Assembly: GCF_014641075.1 (NCBI RefSeq)
Contig: NZ_BMHP01000004.1
Span: 496,001-560,000, forward strand
Reading direction: 5' to 3'
Length of the DNA: 64,000 nt
Source: Paenibacillus nasutitermitis
GTDB lineage: Bacteria > Bacillota > Bacilli > Paenibacillales > Paenibacillaceae
The notes under the pieces are model-generated. The model worked only from the letters and a program-made list of their open reading frames with translations. It was not told the origin of the DNA and searched no databases. The position numbers and the translations under genes are program-made. Shown piece after piece: positions 34,494-42,415 of this stretch. Positions within the stretch are counted from its first letter, which is position 1, and each line of letters opens with the position of its first letter.

Positions 34494-35647
34494 AGGTCAT
34501 TTTGATAGACGATGAGCCGACAATGCATTTGATTTTGCGCAAAATGTTGGTCAAGCTGCCGGGGATCCAAGTGGCGGGCGCTTTCACGGACACGAAGTCC
34601 GCCTCCTCGTTTCTGAAAGAGAATGCAGACATCGGACTGGTTTTCGTGGATATTTCCATGCCGGGCGAGAGTGGCATGGAGTTCGCCGCCAAACTGGACG
34701 CTTCGGGTTCGCCGATCCAGGTTGTTTTCGTCACGTCGCATAAGGAATTTGCCTTGAACGCATACGATTTGTCCGTGCTGGACTATGTGGTCAAACCCGT
34801 CTCCCGGGAACGGCTGCAGCGGTCAGTCGATCGTGCATTGGCGAACAGGCGGAGTCTTCATACACCGTCGTTTCCGGCTCCGGCATCCGCAGATCCCGGC
34901 AAGATTGTCCTGACGATGCTCGGCGATGTCGTCGTGAGCAGCGGGGCTGGCCGCGTCAAGTGGATCTCGCGCAAATGTGCAGAGCTGTTCGCTTATTTGC
35001 TGCTTTACCGCGGCAAACGCATTCCCCGTTCGCGGCTCGTGTCGGATATTTTCGGAGGGATGCACCAGGCCAATGCGGAGAAATATCTCAATACCACCGT
35101 CTATCAATTGCGCAAGTCTTTGGCGCCTCTTGGCCTGCGCGAGGCCGTATGCTCGGAGAACGATGGGTATGCGCTCGAATTGAAGGATGCCGTTATCGAT
35201 TACGCGGAATTCGAAAGCCAGGCGGGATCGCTTCCGTCCATCGATGCCGGGAACGTAGAGAAAGCGCAGCAGATTGAGCGGCTGTACACAGGCGATCTGT
35301 TCGGGGACAAGGCCTATGTGTGGGCGATTCAAGAGACGGAGCATTATGCGCAATTGTATGCTTCGTTCGTCAAACGGTTGGCCGCCGCGCTGATCTCGCT
35401 GGAGGATACAACCTCCGCATCAAAGCTGCTGATGAAGCTGAACGAGCGCAATCCGCTTGACGAAACGGTCATGCGCCAACTGATGACGATCCGGGAGATG
35501 GCCGGAGACAAAAAAGGATTAACGGCCCTGTATACCGGCTATGTGCGGCTTCTCAGCCGGGAGCTCGGCATCCGTCCGTCTGAAGAACTGATCGCGCATT
35601 ACGATTTGCTGATCAGCCGGATCCGGATCTCCGACAAAAATAAGTAA
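34490..35647 (+). CDS. response regulator with SARP-like winged helix and BTAD domain
   Basis: 385 residues; ATG overlaps the kinase stop (ATGA). Receiver domain 1-120 with D7-D8 and phospho-acceptor Asp in LVFVDISMP (about 54), then an OmpR/SARP-type winged helix (about 138-225: SRKCAELFAYLLLYRGKRI, LNTTVYQLRKSL) and a bacterial transcriptional activation domain of TPR-like helices to the end (RLLSRELGIRPSEELI). This REC-wHTH-BTAD order is known from a Paenibacillus-type group of regulators. Targets unknown. A second protein of the same architecture is encoded at 42408-43505. Confidence 0.9.
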   Translation: MKVILIDDEPTMHLILRKMLVKLPGIQVAGAFTDTKSASSFLKENADIGLVFVDISMPGESGMEFAAKLDASGSPIQVVFVTSHKEFALNAYDLSVLDYVVKPVSRERLQRSVDRALANRRSLHTPSFPAPASADPGKIVLTMLGDVVVSSGAGRVKWISRKCAELFAYLLLYRGKRIPRSRLVSDIFGGMHQANAEKYLNTTVYQLRKSLAPLGLREAVCSENDGYALELKDAVIDYAEFESQAGSLPSIDAGNVEKAQQIERLYTGDLFGDKAYVWAIQETEHYAQLYASFVKRLAAALISLEDTTSASKLLMKLNERNPLDETVMRQLMTIREMAGDKKGLTALYTGYVRLLSRELGIRPSEELIAHYDLLISRIRISDKNK

Positions 35648-35823
35648 ACTAATTCATCGAAACAACCGCGAAGGCTTCAGGACGTCCGCGGAGCTGAAGA
35701 CAGGATTCACCTCACTCAGATTTCCCATATTTTGCAGCAGCAGCCCGATTAGGCATCACAAGTTGCCATGACACGATGATTTATGTTATTTTGAAGTGAC
35801 TAGTGAGCTTGGAGGTGAGGGCG

Positions 35824-35967
35824 TTGAATCACGAATGGGTTAACAATCGTATTAGCCAGCTGCCGATTGCTACGGCTGGCATTGTTCATGCATTTCCCGC
35901 GAACGGGATCAGTCTGTCCAATGACGCTAATACGTTTCAACCATTCGCGAGAAGACGCCTACCTTAA
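35824..35967 (+). CDS. 47-residue leader ORF upstream of the ABC-F gene
   Basis: TTG 35824 to TAA 35965-35967, preceded by the near-perfect Shine-Dalgarno GGAGGTGA (35811-35818). No similarity recognised. The ORF contains TCCCG-CGAA-CGGGA (35895-35908), and its stop is 29 bp before an attenuator-like terminator. It is probably a regulatory leader peptide whose translation controls the ABC-F gene, although a functional small protein cannot be excluded. Upstream, 35648-35810 shows only a CTTCAG/CTGAAG inverted repeat (35675-35699) and a weak TTGCCA hexamer at 35763. Confidence 0.6.
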   Translation: MNHEWVNNRISQLPIATAGIVHAFPANGISLSNDANTFQPFARRRLP

Positions 35968-35971
35968 TCAC

Positions 35972-35992
35972 ACGGATCGCTTGACCATCCGT
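35972..35992 (+). promoter_or_regulatory. leader hairpin before the attenuator
   Basis: ACGGAT (35972-35977), 9-nt loop, ATCCGT (35987-35992), starting 5 nt after the leader ORF stop and abutting the terminator hairpin. Confidence 0.5.
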
Positions 35993-35994
35993 AA

Positions 35995-36025
35995 GGGCCG
36001 CGGGCTTGTTGCCGCGGCTCTTTTT
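35995..36025 (+). terminator. attenuator-like rho-independent terminator in the ABC-F leader
   Basis: GCCGCGG (35997-36003), loop, CCGCGGC (36012-36018), extendable by two pairs, then TTTTT (36021-36025). It stands between the leader ORF and the ABC-F start (36069). CCCGCG within the ORF (35896-35901) could pair with CGCGGG (35999-36004) as an anti-terminator. Confidence 0.8.
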
Positions 36026-36068
36026 GTGCCTTGAAGTTAGGGTCTTCTGCCACCAGGAGGCTTTTAAT

Positions 36069-38009
36069 ATGATCATTGTCAATGTTCAGCAGATAAAAAA
36101 ATACCATGCGGCAAACCTTGTTTTGGACGGGGTAACGCTGCAGGTTCAAGAAAATGAGAAGGTCGGCCTGATCGGCTGCAACGGCAGCGGAAAATCAACG
36201 CTGCTCCGCTTAATATCCGGCCACGAGCAAGCGGACGGGGGGATGCTGACGATCCGGAAGGATTTGCAAATCGGGTATATGCCGCAAATTCCTGCCGAAT
36301 TTGAGGAGCTGACCGTTTATGAGGTGTTGGCCTACGGTTATCGGGAGCTGATGGCCGTCAAGCAGGAAATGTCGGCTCTGGAGCAGCGGATGTCCGGTCA
36401 TGAAGCGGCGGCTGCTCCCGCTATGATGGAGCAGCTGCTGGGATCGTATGCACGTCTCCAGGAGCGTTTCGAGCAATCCGGAGGCTACGAGATGGATACG
36501 GTTATCGATCAGGTAGCCAGCGGCCTGCAAATTGACCGCAGCCGCGATCAGCGGGTATTCGGGGGCTTGTCCGGGGGAGAGAAGACGCGTATCGTGCTGG
36601 CGTCCCAGCTGGTTGTCCGCCCGGCTCTGCTGCTGCTCGATGAGCCGACGAATCACCTGGATCTGGCGGGGATCGAGTGGCTGGAACAGTTTCTGCAGCG
36701 GTATGACGGGGCATATGTCATCGTGTCGCATGACCGTTATTTTCTGGATGCCGTCTGCACCAAAATGATCGAGCTGGAGGATGGCGAAGCCCATACCTAT
36801 TTGACCAATTACGGCGGGTATATGAAAGAGAAGGAGATGCTTCTTCTGCAGCAGTTTGCGCAGTACCAGGAGCAGCAGAAGCTGATAAAGAAAATGAAAG
36901 AGACGATCCGCAAGCTGGAGGAATGGGGGCGGATCGGAGACAACGAGAAATTTTTCAAACGGGCTGCCTCGATTCGAAGAGCTCTGGAGAAGATGGAGAA
37001 AATCAAACGTCCCGTCCTGGAACGCAATTCGGTAGACTTCGAGCTGTCCCCTCGTGAGCGTTCGGGCCGCAGAGTGGTCGCATTCGAGGGTGTAGTCAAG
37101 AAATTCGCGGACCGGGTGATCTTGAACGGGGCCGGTGGGAGCCTGCTGTACGGTGAGAAAGTCGTGCTGCTCGGCGACAACGGATCCGGGAAAACAACGC
37201 TTTTCAAGCTGCTATTGGGCGAGATAGAACCGGAAGCAGGCGAAGTGGAGCGCGGAGCTCGTGTGGAAATCGGTTATTTGGCACAGCAGGAGCCGGTGAA
37301 AGACAACAAGCAGAGCGTGCTGGAGTTTTTCCGTACGGAAGGCGGCTTGGAGGAAGGTGAAGCGCGGCATGTGCTGGCGCGCTACCTGTTCTATGGCGCC
37401 GACGTGTTCAAACCGCTGAATAAACTCTCTGGCGGTGAATGGTCGCGTTTGCGGCTGGCCCTGCTTGTAAGGAGGAAGCCGAACCTGCTTCTGCTGGATG
37501 AGCCGACCAACCATCTTGATGTCGCGTCAAGGGAAGCCTTGGAGGAAGCGCTGGAGGAATTCCCGGGGACGGTGCTGGCCATTTCCCATGACCGGTATTT
37601 CATTAACCGGCTGGCGAAACGCGTATGGGAACTGAAGCAGGGCAGGATTGCCGCATATCTTGGCAATTATGAGGATTACAAGGAGAAATGCGGCATACCA
37701 TCCTTGCAGGTAGAGGAGCCGCTGCGCGCAGCCGGGAAGGAAACCAAGGCTGCGCCGCGCAGGCGCCAGCCGGAAACGGCGGCTGATGCAAGCGACGCAG
37801 CGGCGGCACAGGTAACCGTCCACCGGCGCGAACAGCTGGAGCTTGAGATTGCTGAGCTTGAAGCGAAGCTTGCCCGGCTCGATGAAGAGCTGCAGCGTTT
37901 GGAGCTGGAGGGCGTTCACGATCAGCTTCTCATCAGATGGGGCGAGCGGGAAGTGGAACAAGCGCAGCATCATAAGCTTATGGAGTTGTGGATGGAGCAG
38001 CAAGATTGA
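36069..38009 (+). CDS. ABC-F family ATPase (ribosome-associated, possible antibiotic-resistance type)
   Basis: 646 residues from ATG 36069, with AGGAGG at 36055-36060; the open frame reaches back into the terminator but lacks a start there. Two ABC cassettes without membrane segments: Walker A GCNGSGKST (about 39) and GDNGSGKTT (about 370), signatures LSGGEKTR and LSGGEWSR, and two LLLLDEPTNHLD Walker B boxes. The inter-domain linker (about 265-320, GDNEKFFKRAASIRRALEKM) corresponds to the P-site tRNA interaction motif. A C-terminal coiled coil (EIAELEAKLARLDEELQRL) resembles that of Uup/YdiF. ABC-F proteins bind the ribosomal E site, and some displace antibiotics. The leader ORF plus terminator points to antibiotic-inducible control. 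Confidence 0.9.
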   Translation: MIIVNVQQIKKYHAANLVLDGVTLQVQENEKVGLIGCNGSGKSTLLRLISGHEQADGGMLTIRKDLQIGYMPQIPAEFEELTVYEVLAYGYRELMAVKQEMSALEQRMSGHEAAAAPAMMEQLLGSYARLQERFEQSGGYEMDTVIDQVASGLQIDRSRDQRVFGGLSGGEKTRIVLASQLVVRPALLLLDEPTNHLDLAGIEWLEQFLQRYDGAYVIVSHDRYFLDAVCTKMIELEDGEAHTYLTNYGGYMKEKEMLLLQQFAQYQEQQKLIKKMKETIRKLEEWGRIGDNEKFFKRAASIRRALEKMEKIKRPVLERNSVDFELSPRERSGRRVVAFEGVVKKFADRVILNGAGGSLLYGEKVVLLGDNGSGKTTLFKLLLGEIEPEAGEVERGARVEIGYLAQQEPVKDNKQSVLEFFRTEGGLEEGEARHVLARYLFYGADVFKPLNKLSGGEWSRLRLALLVRRKPNLLLLDEPTNHLDVASREALEEALEEFPGTVLAISHDRYFINRLAKRVWELKQGRIAAYLGNYEDYKEKCGIPSLQVEEPLRAAGKETKAAPRRRQPETAADASDAAAAQVTVHRREQLELEIAELEAKLARLDEELQRLELEGVHDQLLIRWGEREVEQAQHHKLMELWMEQQD

Positions 38010-38054
38010 CCATTCGCTCGTCACGATTGGGAAGAGACCAACGGTCTGGAACTG

Positions 38055-38087
38055 CCCCGGAATCCGCTTCAGGATTCCGGGGTTTTT
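38055..38087 (+). terminator. strong rho-independent terminator after the ABC-F gene
   Basis: CCCCGGAATCC (38055-38065), loop GCTTCA, GGATTCCGGGG (38072-38082), TTTTT. An 11-bp perfect stem. Confidence 0.95.
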
Positions 38088-38129
38088 CCTGTGGGCAAGG
38101 ATACGAAATCACAAAGCCCATAGCAAAGG

Positions 38130-38149
38130 AAGGTGATTATATGAATTGA
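38130..38149 (+). other. ribosome-binding site followed by a two-codon ORF (ATG AAT TGA)
   Basis: AAGGTGAT (38130-38137) precedes ATG AAT TGA at 38141-38149. The following frame to 38277 is open and joins the isomerase gene in another phase. It may be a minimal leader or a decayed start. Confidence 0.3.
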
Positions 38150-38277
38150 CAAACAGTAGGGAGGGGATTACTCTTGCTTTATCCAGTCAGGGTCTATCAA
38201 CAAGCAGGGTGAACTTCTCTATCAAATGCCCTATTTCCCCGGACCTGACGAATAACCAACAGAAAAGGGAGCTGCCA

Positions 38278-39045
38278 ATGAGACTTTCAATATGCTTGGA
38301 TGCCGTTTATCGTGGATATAACTTGGAGGAGGCGCTTACTTCCATCAAGCAATCAGGCTTTGATACGTTTGAGTTTTGGAGCTGGTGGGATAAAGATCTG
38401 AACCTTTTATCCGAGCTCAAGAATACGCTCGGGCTGACCATCAGCTGCTTCTGTACCAAATCCGAAAGCCTGGTGGACGAATCGAAGCGTGAGGAATATA
38501 TAGAGGGCTTGCGCGAGTCGATCGCCGTTGCCGGGCAGCTGGGCTGCTCCAAGCTGATTACACAGGTAGGCAGCGAGCTTGAGGGTGTAAGCAGAGAACG
38601 CCAGAGCCAATCGCTTATTGACGGGCTGAAGGCGTGCGTTCCCCTGCTGTCTGAGGCGGGTATTACGCTGCTGGTGGAGCCGCTCAACCTCAAGGTCGAT
38701 CATGCCGGTTATTTCCTGGCGCGTTCGGATGAGGCATTTGCTATTATCGATGCCGTCGGAAGCCGGCATGTCCAGGTGCTTTTTGATATTTATCATCAAC
38801 AAGTTACCGAAGGCGATCTGATCCGTACTATTACGGCAAATGCCGGCTCAATCGGGCATTTTCATGCTGCGGGACATCCGGGGCGTCATGAGCTGGATAC
38901 GGGGGAGATTCGTTATGAAGCCGTATTCGCTGCCATTTCGGCCAGCGGTTATGATGGTGATGTGGGTCTTGAATATTTTCCCCTGGAAGCGCCGGCGGCG
39001 GGGCTTCAGTCCATTTTGAACCAGTACGGTTCGATTATGAAATAA
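38278..39045 (+). CDS. hydroxypyruvate isomerase-like / sugar phosphate isomerase-epimerase (AP-endonuclease-2 TIM barrel)
   Basis: 255 residues from ATG 38278, 6 bp after AGGGAG (38266-38271); the length equals that of Hyi-type proteins, so the 44 in-frame codons upstream are left out. TIM-barrel motifs of the xylose-isomerase-like superfamily: SGFDTFEFW, LLVEPLN (metal-ligand Glu), VLFDIYHQQ (Asp/His), GHFHAAGHPGRHELDTGEI and DVGLEYFP (final Glu). These match hydroxypyruvate isomerases that interconvert hydroxypyruvate and tartronate semialdehyde, but related epimerases share them. No partner gene of the glycerate pathway is adjacent; the hydroxyisobutyrate-dehydrogenase-family enzyme at 54212 could be a tartronate semialdehyde reductase, an inference only. 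Confidence 0.8.
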   Translation: MRLSICLDAVYRGYNLEEALTSIKQSGFDTFEFWSWWDKDLNLLSELKNTLGLTISCFCTKSESLVDESKREEYIEGLRESIAVAGQLGCSKLITQVGSELEGVSRERQSQSLIDGLKACVPLLSEAGITLLVEPLNLKVDHAGYFLARSDEAFAIIDAVGSRHVQVLFDIYHQQVTEGDLIRTITANAGSIGHFHAAGHPGRHELDTGEIRYEAVFAAISASGYDGDVGLEYFPLEAPAAGLQSILNQYGSIMK

Positions 39046-39382
39046 GGAAGACTAGCAATTGATGCTGCATTACCACTAGTGATACAGTATGGCAAGGAAA
39101 GAAGTTTCCAAGCTATAAAGTCAAAGTGGGCGTAAGCAGAGCTTACCGATTGAATGTCCAACTATATGCGCCCGGAGGACTTTTTACGGTTTCACTCCTG
39201 GCGCTTCTTCTGCGTATATGTCTTTCCCCGCATATTCTCCAATAGAAGACCTGCCGTCCATTGGCGGTTTGTCCGAATTTGTCGTTTTATCAGGAAAATT
39301 CTATTTCCGTTGCCTCTTATTTGTAATACAATTCACATATTAACCCAGACATATCTCACATATGCAGAAATTAGGAGAAACC
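39046..39382. other. intergenic region, 337 bp, no clear feature
   Basis: I see no terminator with a T run and no convincing promoter; a TTGTCG/TATTTC pair with 17-bp spacing near 39280 is weak. A short frame from 39154 overlaps the next gene and is considered a shadow. Confidence 0.4.
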
Positions 39383-42300
39383 ATGACCCGACAACAGTCA
39401 ACGCTTCTTTTAATGAACGGCATCTTCACGGCCCTAATGCTTGTTCTGATACTCAGCTGGCTCACGCCGCAGGCCGATTATCCCGAAGCGAGGCAAGGGG
39501 TGCTTAACGCAAAAGGGTGGGATTTCGCCCGGCAGGGCCCTATCCCGCTTAGCGGGGAATGGGAATTTTACGAGGGTAAGCTGCTTGGTCCCGAAGCTTT
39601 CGGCAGCGACCGTTCGCCGGGAGTCCCAACCTACATCAAGGTTCCCGGCAGCTTCGCCCGGGACGGCGGGGCCGACTTCGGTACCTACCGCTTGAAGGTT
39701 GGGGTGAGCGCATCGGATTTGTACAGTATCCGGGCGAAGAAGGTACGTCTGTCCAGCCATGTCTATGTAAATGGTGAGGACCTCGGCGGCAATGGCAGGT
39801 CATCCCGGTCGGCCGCAGACTTCATCCCAAGCAATTTGCCTTTTTTGGGCACAGTTTCTGCTGCAGTCGGATCTGTGGAGATTCTGATTCAGGTTGCAAG
39901 CTTTGACAATCTTGCTGGTGGATTGGTGCAGGTACCTGAATTCGGGAGGGCAGAGGATATCCTGGAACAAAGGGACCACGCACGCCTGTCCGACATGATC
40001 CTGGTCACGGCTCTTCTTGTATTCGGTCTTTATTATGCAGGAATGTTCCGGCATTGGCGGAGGGAACCCCATCTGATGTATTTCAGCTTGTTTTGTCTGA
40101 CATTAGGGGTGTTTTTCAGCATCGACAATGAGATTCTGCTCGCCGCGATGTTTCCGTCCTTACCGTTCTTATGGCTGCAGAAGCTGCTGTGGATTCTTCC
40201 GACGATTTGTTTCTTTTTTTTCATGCTGTATATCTACCAATATATAGGCAAGATGGGTAATCGCTTGGTAAAGTTCACTACTATGCTGATGTGTGCCTAT
40301 ATGCTTCTCATATTATTCATGCCCAACCGTTATTACGGCAATATCTTTGGAATTAACGCACTGCTGCCAACTTTCTATTTCGCTACCATTTTTACCGTTA
40401 TCATCAAAAGCCGCAGGCGGGGGATTCAGGGCACAGGATTTTTACTGCTCGGCGTATTCTCCCTTCTAACGATGTGGATTTACGCACAGCTGCGTTATCT
40501 TTTCGCGTTGGACACGCCTTATTATATGGTTTTCTCGCCACTGATGATTGTTATTTCCCAAGCGCTTCTGATGACCGACCGGCTGCATGACGCTTATATG
40601 AAGAATGAGAAGCTGAATAAGCAGCTGATCGCATACGACCGCCAGAAAGATGAGTTTCTGGCCAAGACGTCGCATGAGCTGAGGACGCCGCTGCACGGCA
40701 TCATTAATCTGTCCCAGATGCTGCTGGATGACGGGGACCGCCCCTTGCACCCGGCGCACAGGGACAATATCCTTCTTCTCCACCAGGTCGGACGGCGTCT
40801 GGCCGGTCTTGTCCACGATATTCTTGATATGAACAAGATTCGATATGGCCAGCTCTCCATTCATTACAATCCTGTGGACATCGGCATGTCGGTTCGTTTC
40901 GTTATCGAGACGCTTTCTCTGGTTAAGGACAAGCCAAACGTCCGGCTTGTCAACGGGATACCAGGCGGGCTCCCTTATGTTTGGGCGGACGAGAACCGAA
41001 TCCGGCAGATTCTGCATAACCTCATGGAGAATGCAATCAAGTTCACATCACACGGCACGGTCAGCGTTTCGGCTGCAGTCCGGGGCAGAGAGATTGCGGT
41101 ATCCGTAACGGATACAGGCAGTGGAATTCCTCCGGACATGCTGGAGACGCTATTTCGGCCCTTCTCCAGCTGGGGCGAAGAGGGGGAAGGCTGGCGCAGC
41201 GGACTTGGCCTCGGACTCAGTATTTCGAGAAAGCTGGTGGAGCTGCAGAACGGCAGAATGGAAGTGGATACCAAGGTTGGCGGCGGCTCTACATTTACCT
41301 TTACACTGCCGATTGCAGCGGACATGGACGTCGTATACAAGGACGAAGCTGCCGCAGCTGCGGTCCCCGAGCGCAAGGTCGAACCTCATGCGGAATCTGC
41401 GAGGGAATCGAACAGGATGGGGGGCTGCCACTTGCTGATCGTAGACGACGAGCTTTCCAACCGCAAAATCTTGACGGACACCGCCGAGGCGCTTAAATAT
41501 GGCTATACTGCGGTAGCCAGTGGAGAAGAGGCACTGGCGGCCCTGCGCCGGTCTCAGCGTCCCGACGTAGTGCTGCTTGATGTGATGATGCCCGGCGTCT
41601 CCGGTCTGGATGTCTGCCGCGAGATCAGGAAGCTGCACAGCCTGGCAGAGATGCCCGTCCTGATGCTCACAGCATCGGGACAGACGGGAGATTTGATTGC
41701 AGCCTTTGCAGCAGGCGCCAATGATATCCTCCAGAAGCCGTTCGAGCTGGCGGAGCTTCGGGCGAGGCTGCATTCGCTGCTGGCGATGAAGGTATCCTCG
41801 GCAAATGCGGTACAAAGAGAGATGGACTACCTGCAGGCGCAGATTACCCCCCACTTCCTCTATAACAGCCTGAATGCGCTGATCGGACTGAGCTACAAGG
41901 ATACAGACAAGCTGCGGGATACCATCGAGCATCTGAGCACTTACTTGAGAGCCAAGTTCACCTTTGTGTTCGATAGCGAGCTGGTGACGTTCGGGCGCGA
42001 ACTGGAGCTGGTCAAGGCATATCTGGCGATCGAGCAGCTTCGCTTCGGCGAACGGCTGCAGGTGAGCTACCGGATTGAAGACAATTTCGATTGTCTGCTG
42101 CCGCCTCTGATTCTGCAGCCGATTGTCGAGAACGCAGTACGTCATGGCGTCGGACCGAAGTCTGGGATGGGCGTCGTGGAGATTGCTGCCCGGCTCATCG
42201 ATGGCGGAGCCGAGATCACAGTCACGGACGATGGGATGGGTATTGACGGCGAGAGGCTGCAGGCGCTGGAAGAAGGCAAGGCCGGTGGTGTGGGAATAGA

Positions 42301-42415
42301 CAATGTCAACCGTCGGCTCCTGATGCTGTACGGCCGCAAACTGGAGATTCAAAGCGAAACGGGGGCAGGGACCCGGGTGAGGCTCTATTTAACGGAGGAA
42401 GATCATAATGATTGA
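39383..42415 (+). CDS. 7TMR-DISM hybrid with two histidine-kinase modules and a receiver
   Basis: 1010 residues from ATG 39383, after AGGAGA (39373-39378). Layout: N-terminal TM and extracellular 7TMR-DISM-type jelly-roll domain (LSGEWEFYEGKL, GTYRLKV, VYVNGEDLG; to about 200), seven TM segments (about 205-400), HisKA with His in KTSHELRTPLHG (about 431), HATPase 1 (N box LMENAIKFTS), receiver with phospho-acceptor Asp in VVLLDVMMPG (about 734). A LytS/YesM-type His_kinase motif (QITPHFLYNSLNALIGL, about 820-840) and a second HATPase (VENAVRHGVG, DDGMGID) end it. Two catalytic kinase modules in one chain is notable. The regulator gene overlaps by 8 bp. Signal is unknown; DISM domains often bind carbohydrates. 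Confidence 0.9.
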   Translation: MTRQQSTLLLMNGIFTALMLVLILSWLTPQADYPEARQGVLNAKGWDFARQGPIPLSGEWEFYEGKLLGPEAFGSDRSPGVPTYIKVPGSFARDGGADFGTYRLKVGVSASDLYSIRAKKVRLSSHVYVNGEDLGGNGRSSRSAADFIPSNLPFLGTVSAAVGSVEILIQVASFDNLAGGLVQVPEFGRAEDILEQRDHARLSDMILVTALLVFGLYYAGMFRHWRREPHLMYFSLFCLTLGVFFSIDNEILLAAMFPSLPFLWLQKLLWILPTICFFFFMLYIYQYIGKMGNRLVKFTTMLMCAYMLLILFMPNRYYGNIFGINALLPTFYFATIFTVIIKSRRRGIQGTGFLLLGVFSLLTMWIYAQLRYLFALDTPYYMVFSPLMIVISQALLMTDRLHDAYMKNEKLNKQLIAYDRQKDEFLAKTSHELRTPLHGIINLSQMLLDDGDRPLHPAHRDNILLLHQVGRRLAGLVHDILDMNKIRYGQLSIHYNPVDIGMSVRFVIETLSLVKDKPNVRLVNGIPGGLPYVWADENRIRQILHNLMENAIKFTSHGTVSVSAAVRGREIAVSVTDTGSGIPPDMLETLFRPFSSWGEEGEGWRSGLGLGLSISRKLVELQNGRMEVDTKVGGGSTFTFTLPIAADMDVVYKDEAAAAAVPERKVEPHAESARESNRMGGCHLLIVDDELSNRKILTDTAEALKYGYTAVASGEEALAALRRSQRPDVVLLDVMMPGVSGLDVCREIRKLHSLAEMPVLMLTASGQTGDLIAAFAAGANDILQKPFELAELRARLHSLLAMKVSSANAVQREMDYLQAQITPHFLYNSLNALIGLSYKDTDKLRDTIEHLSTYLRAKFTFVFDSELVTFGRELELVKAYLAIEQLRFGERLQVSYRIEDNFDCLLPPLILQPIVENAVRHGVGPKSGMGVVEIAARLIDGGAEITVTDDGMGIDGERLQALEEGKAGGVGIDNVNRRLLMLYGRKLEIQSETGAGTRVRLYLTEEDHND

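Noticed and set aside
36006..36068. Extended N-terminus of the ABC-F protein
   Set aside because: This in-frame extension lies within the terminator and its flank; AGGAGG at 36055 clearly sets the start at 36069.
39154..39507. 117-codon + frame upstream of the double-kinase gene
   Set aside because: It overlaps the real kinase start in another frame, has no good ribosome-binding site and no recognisable domain.
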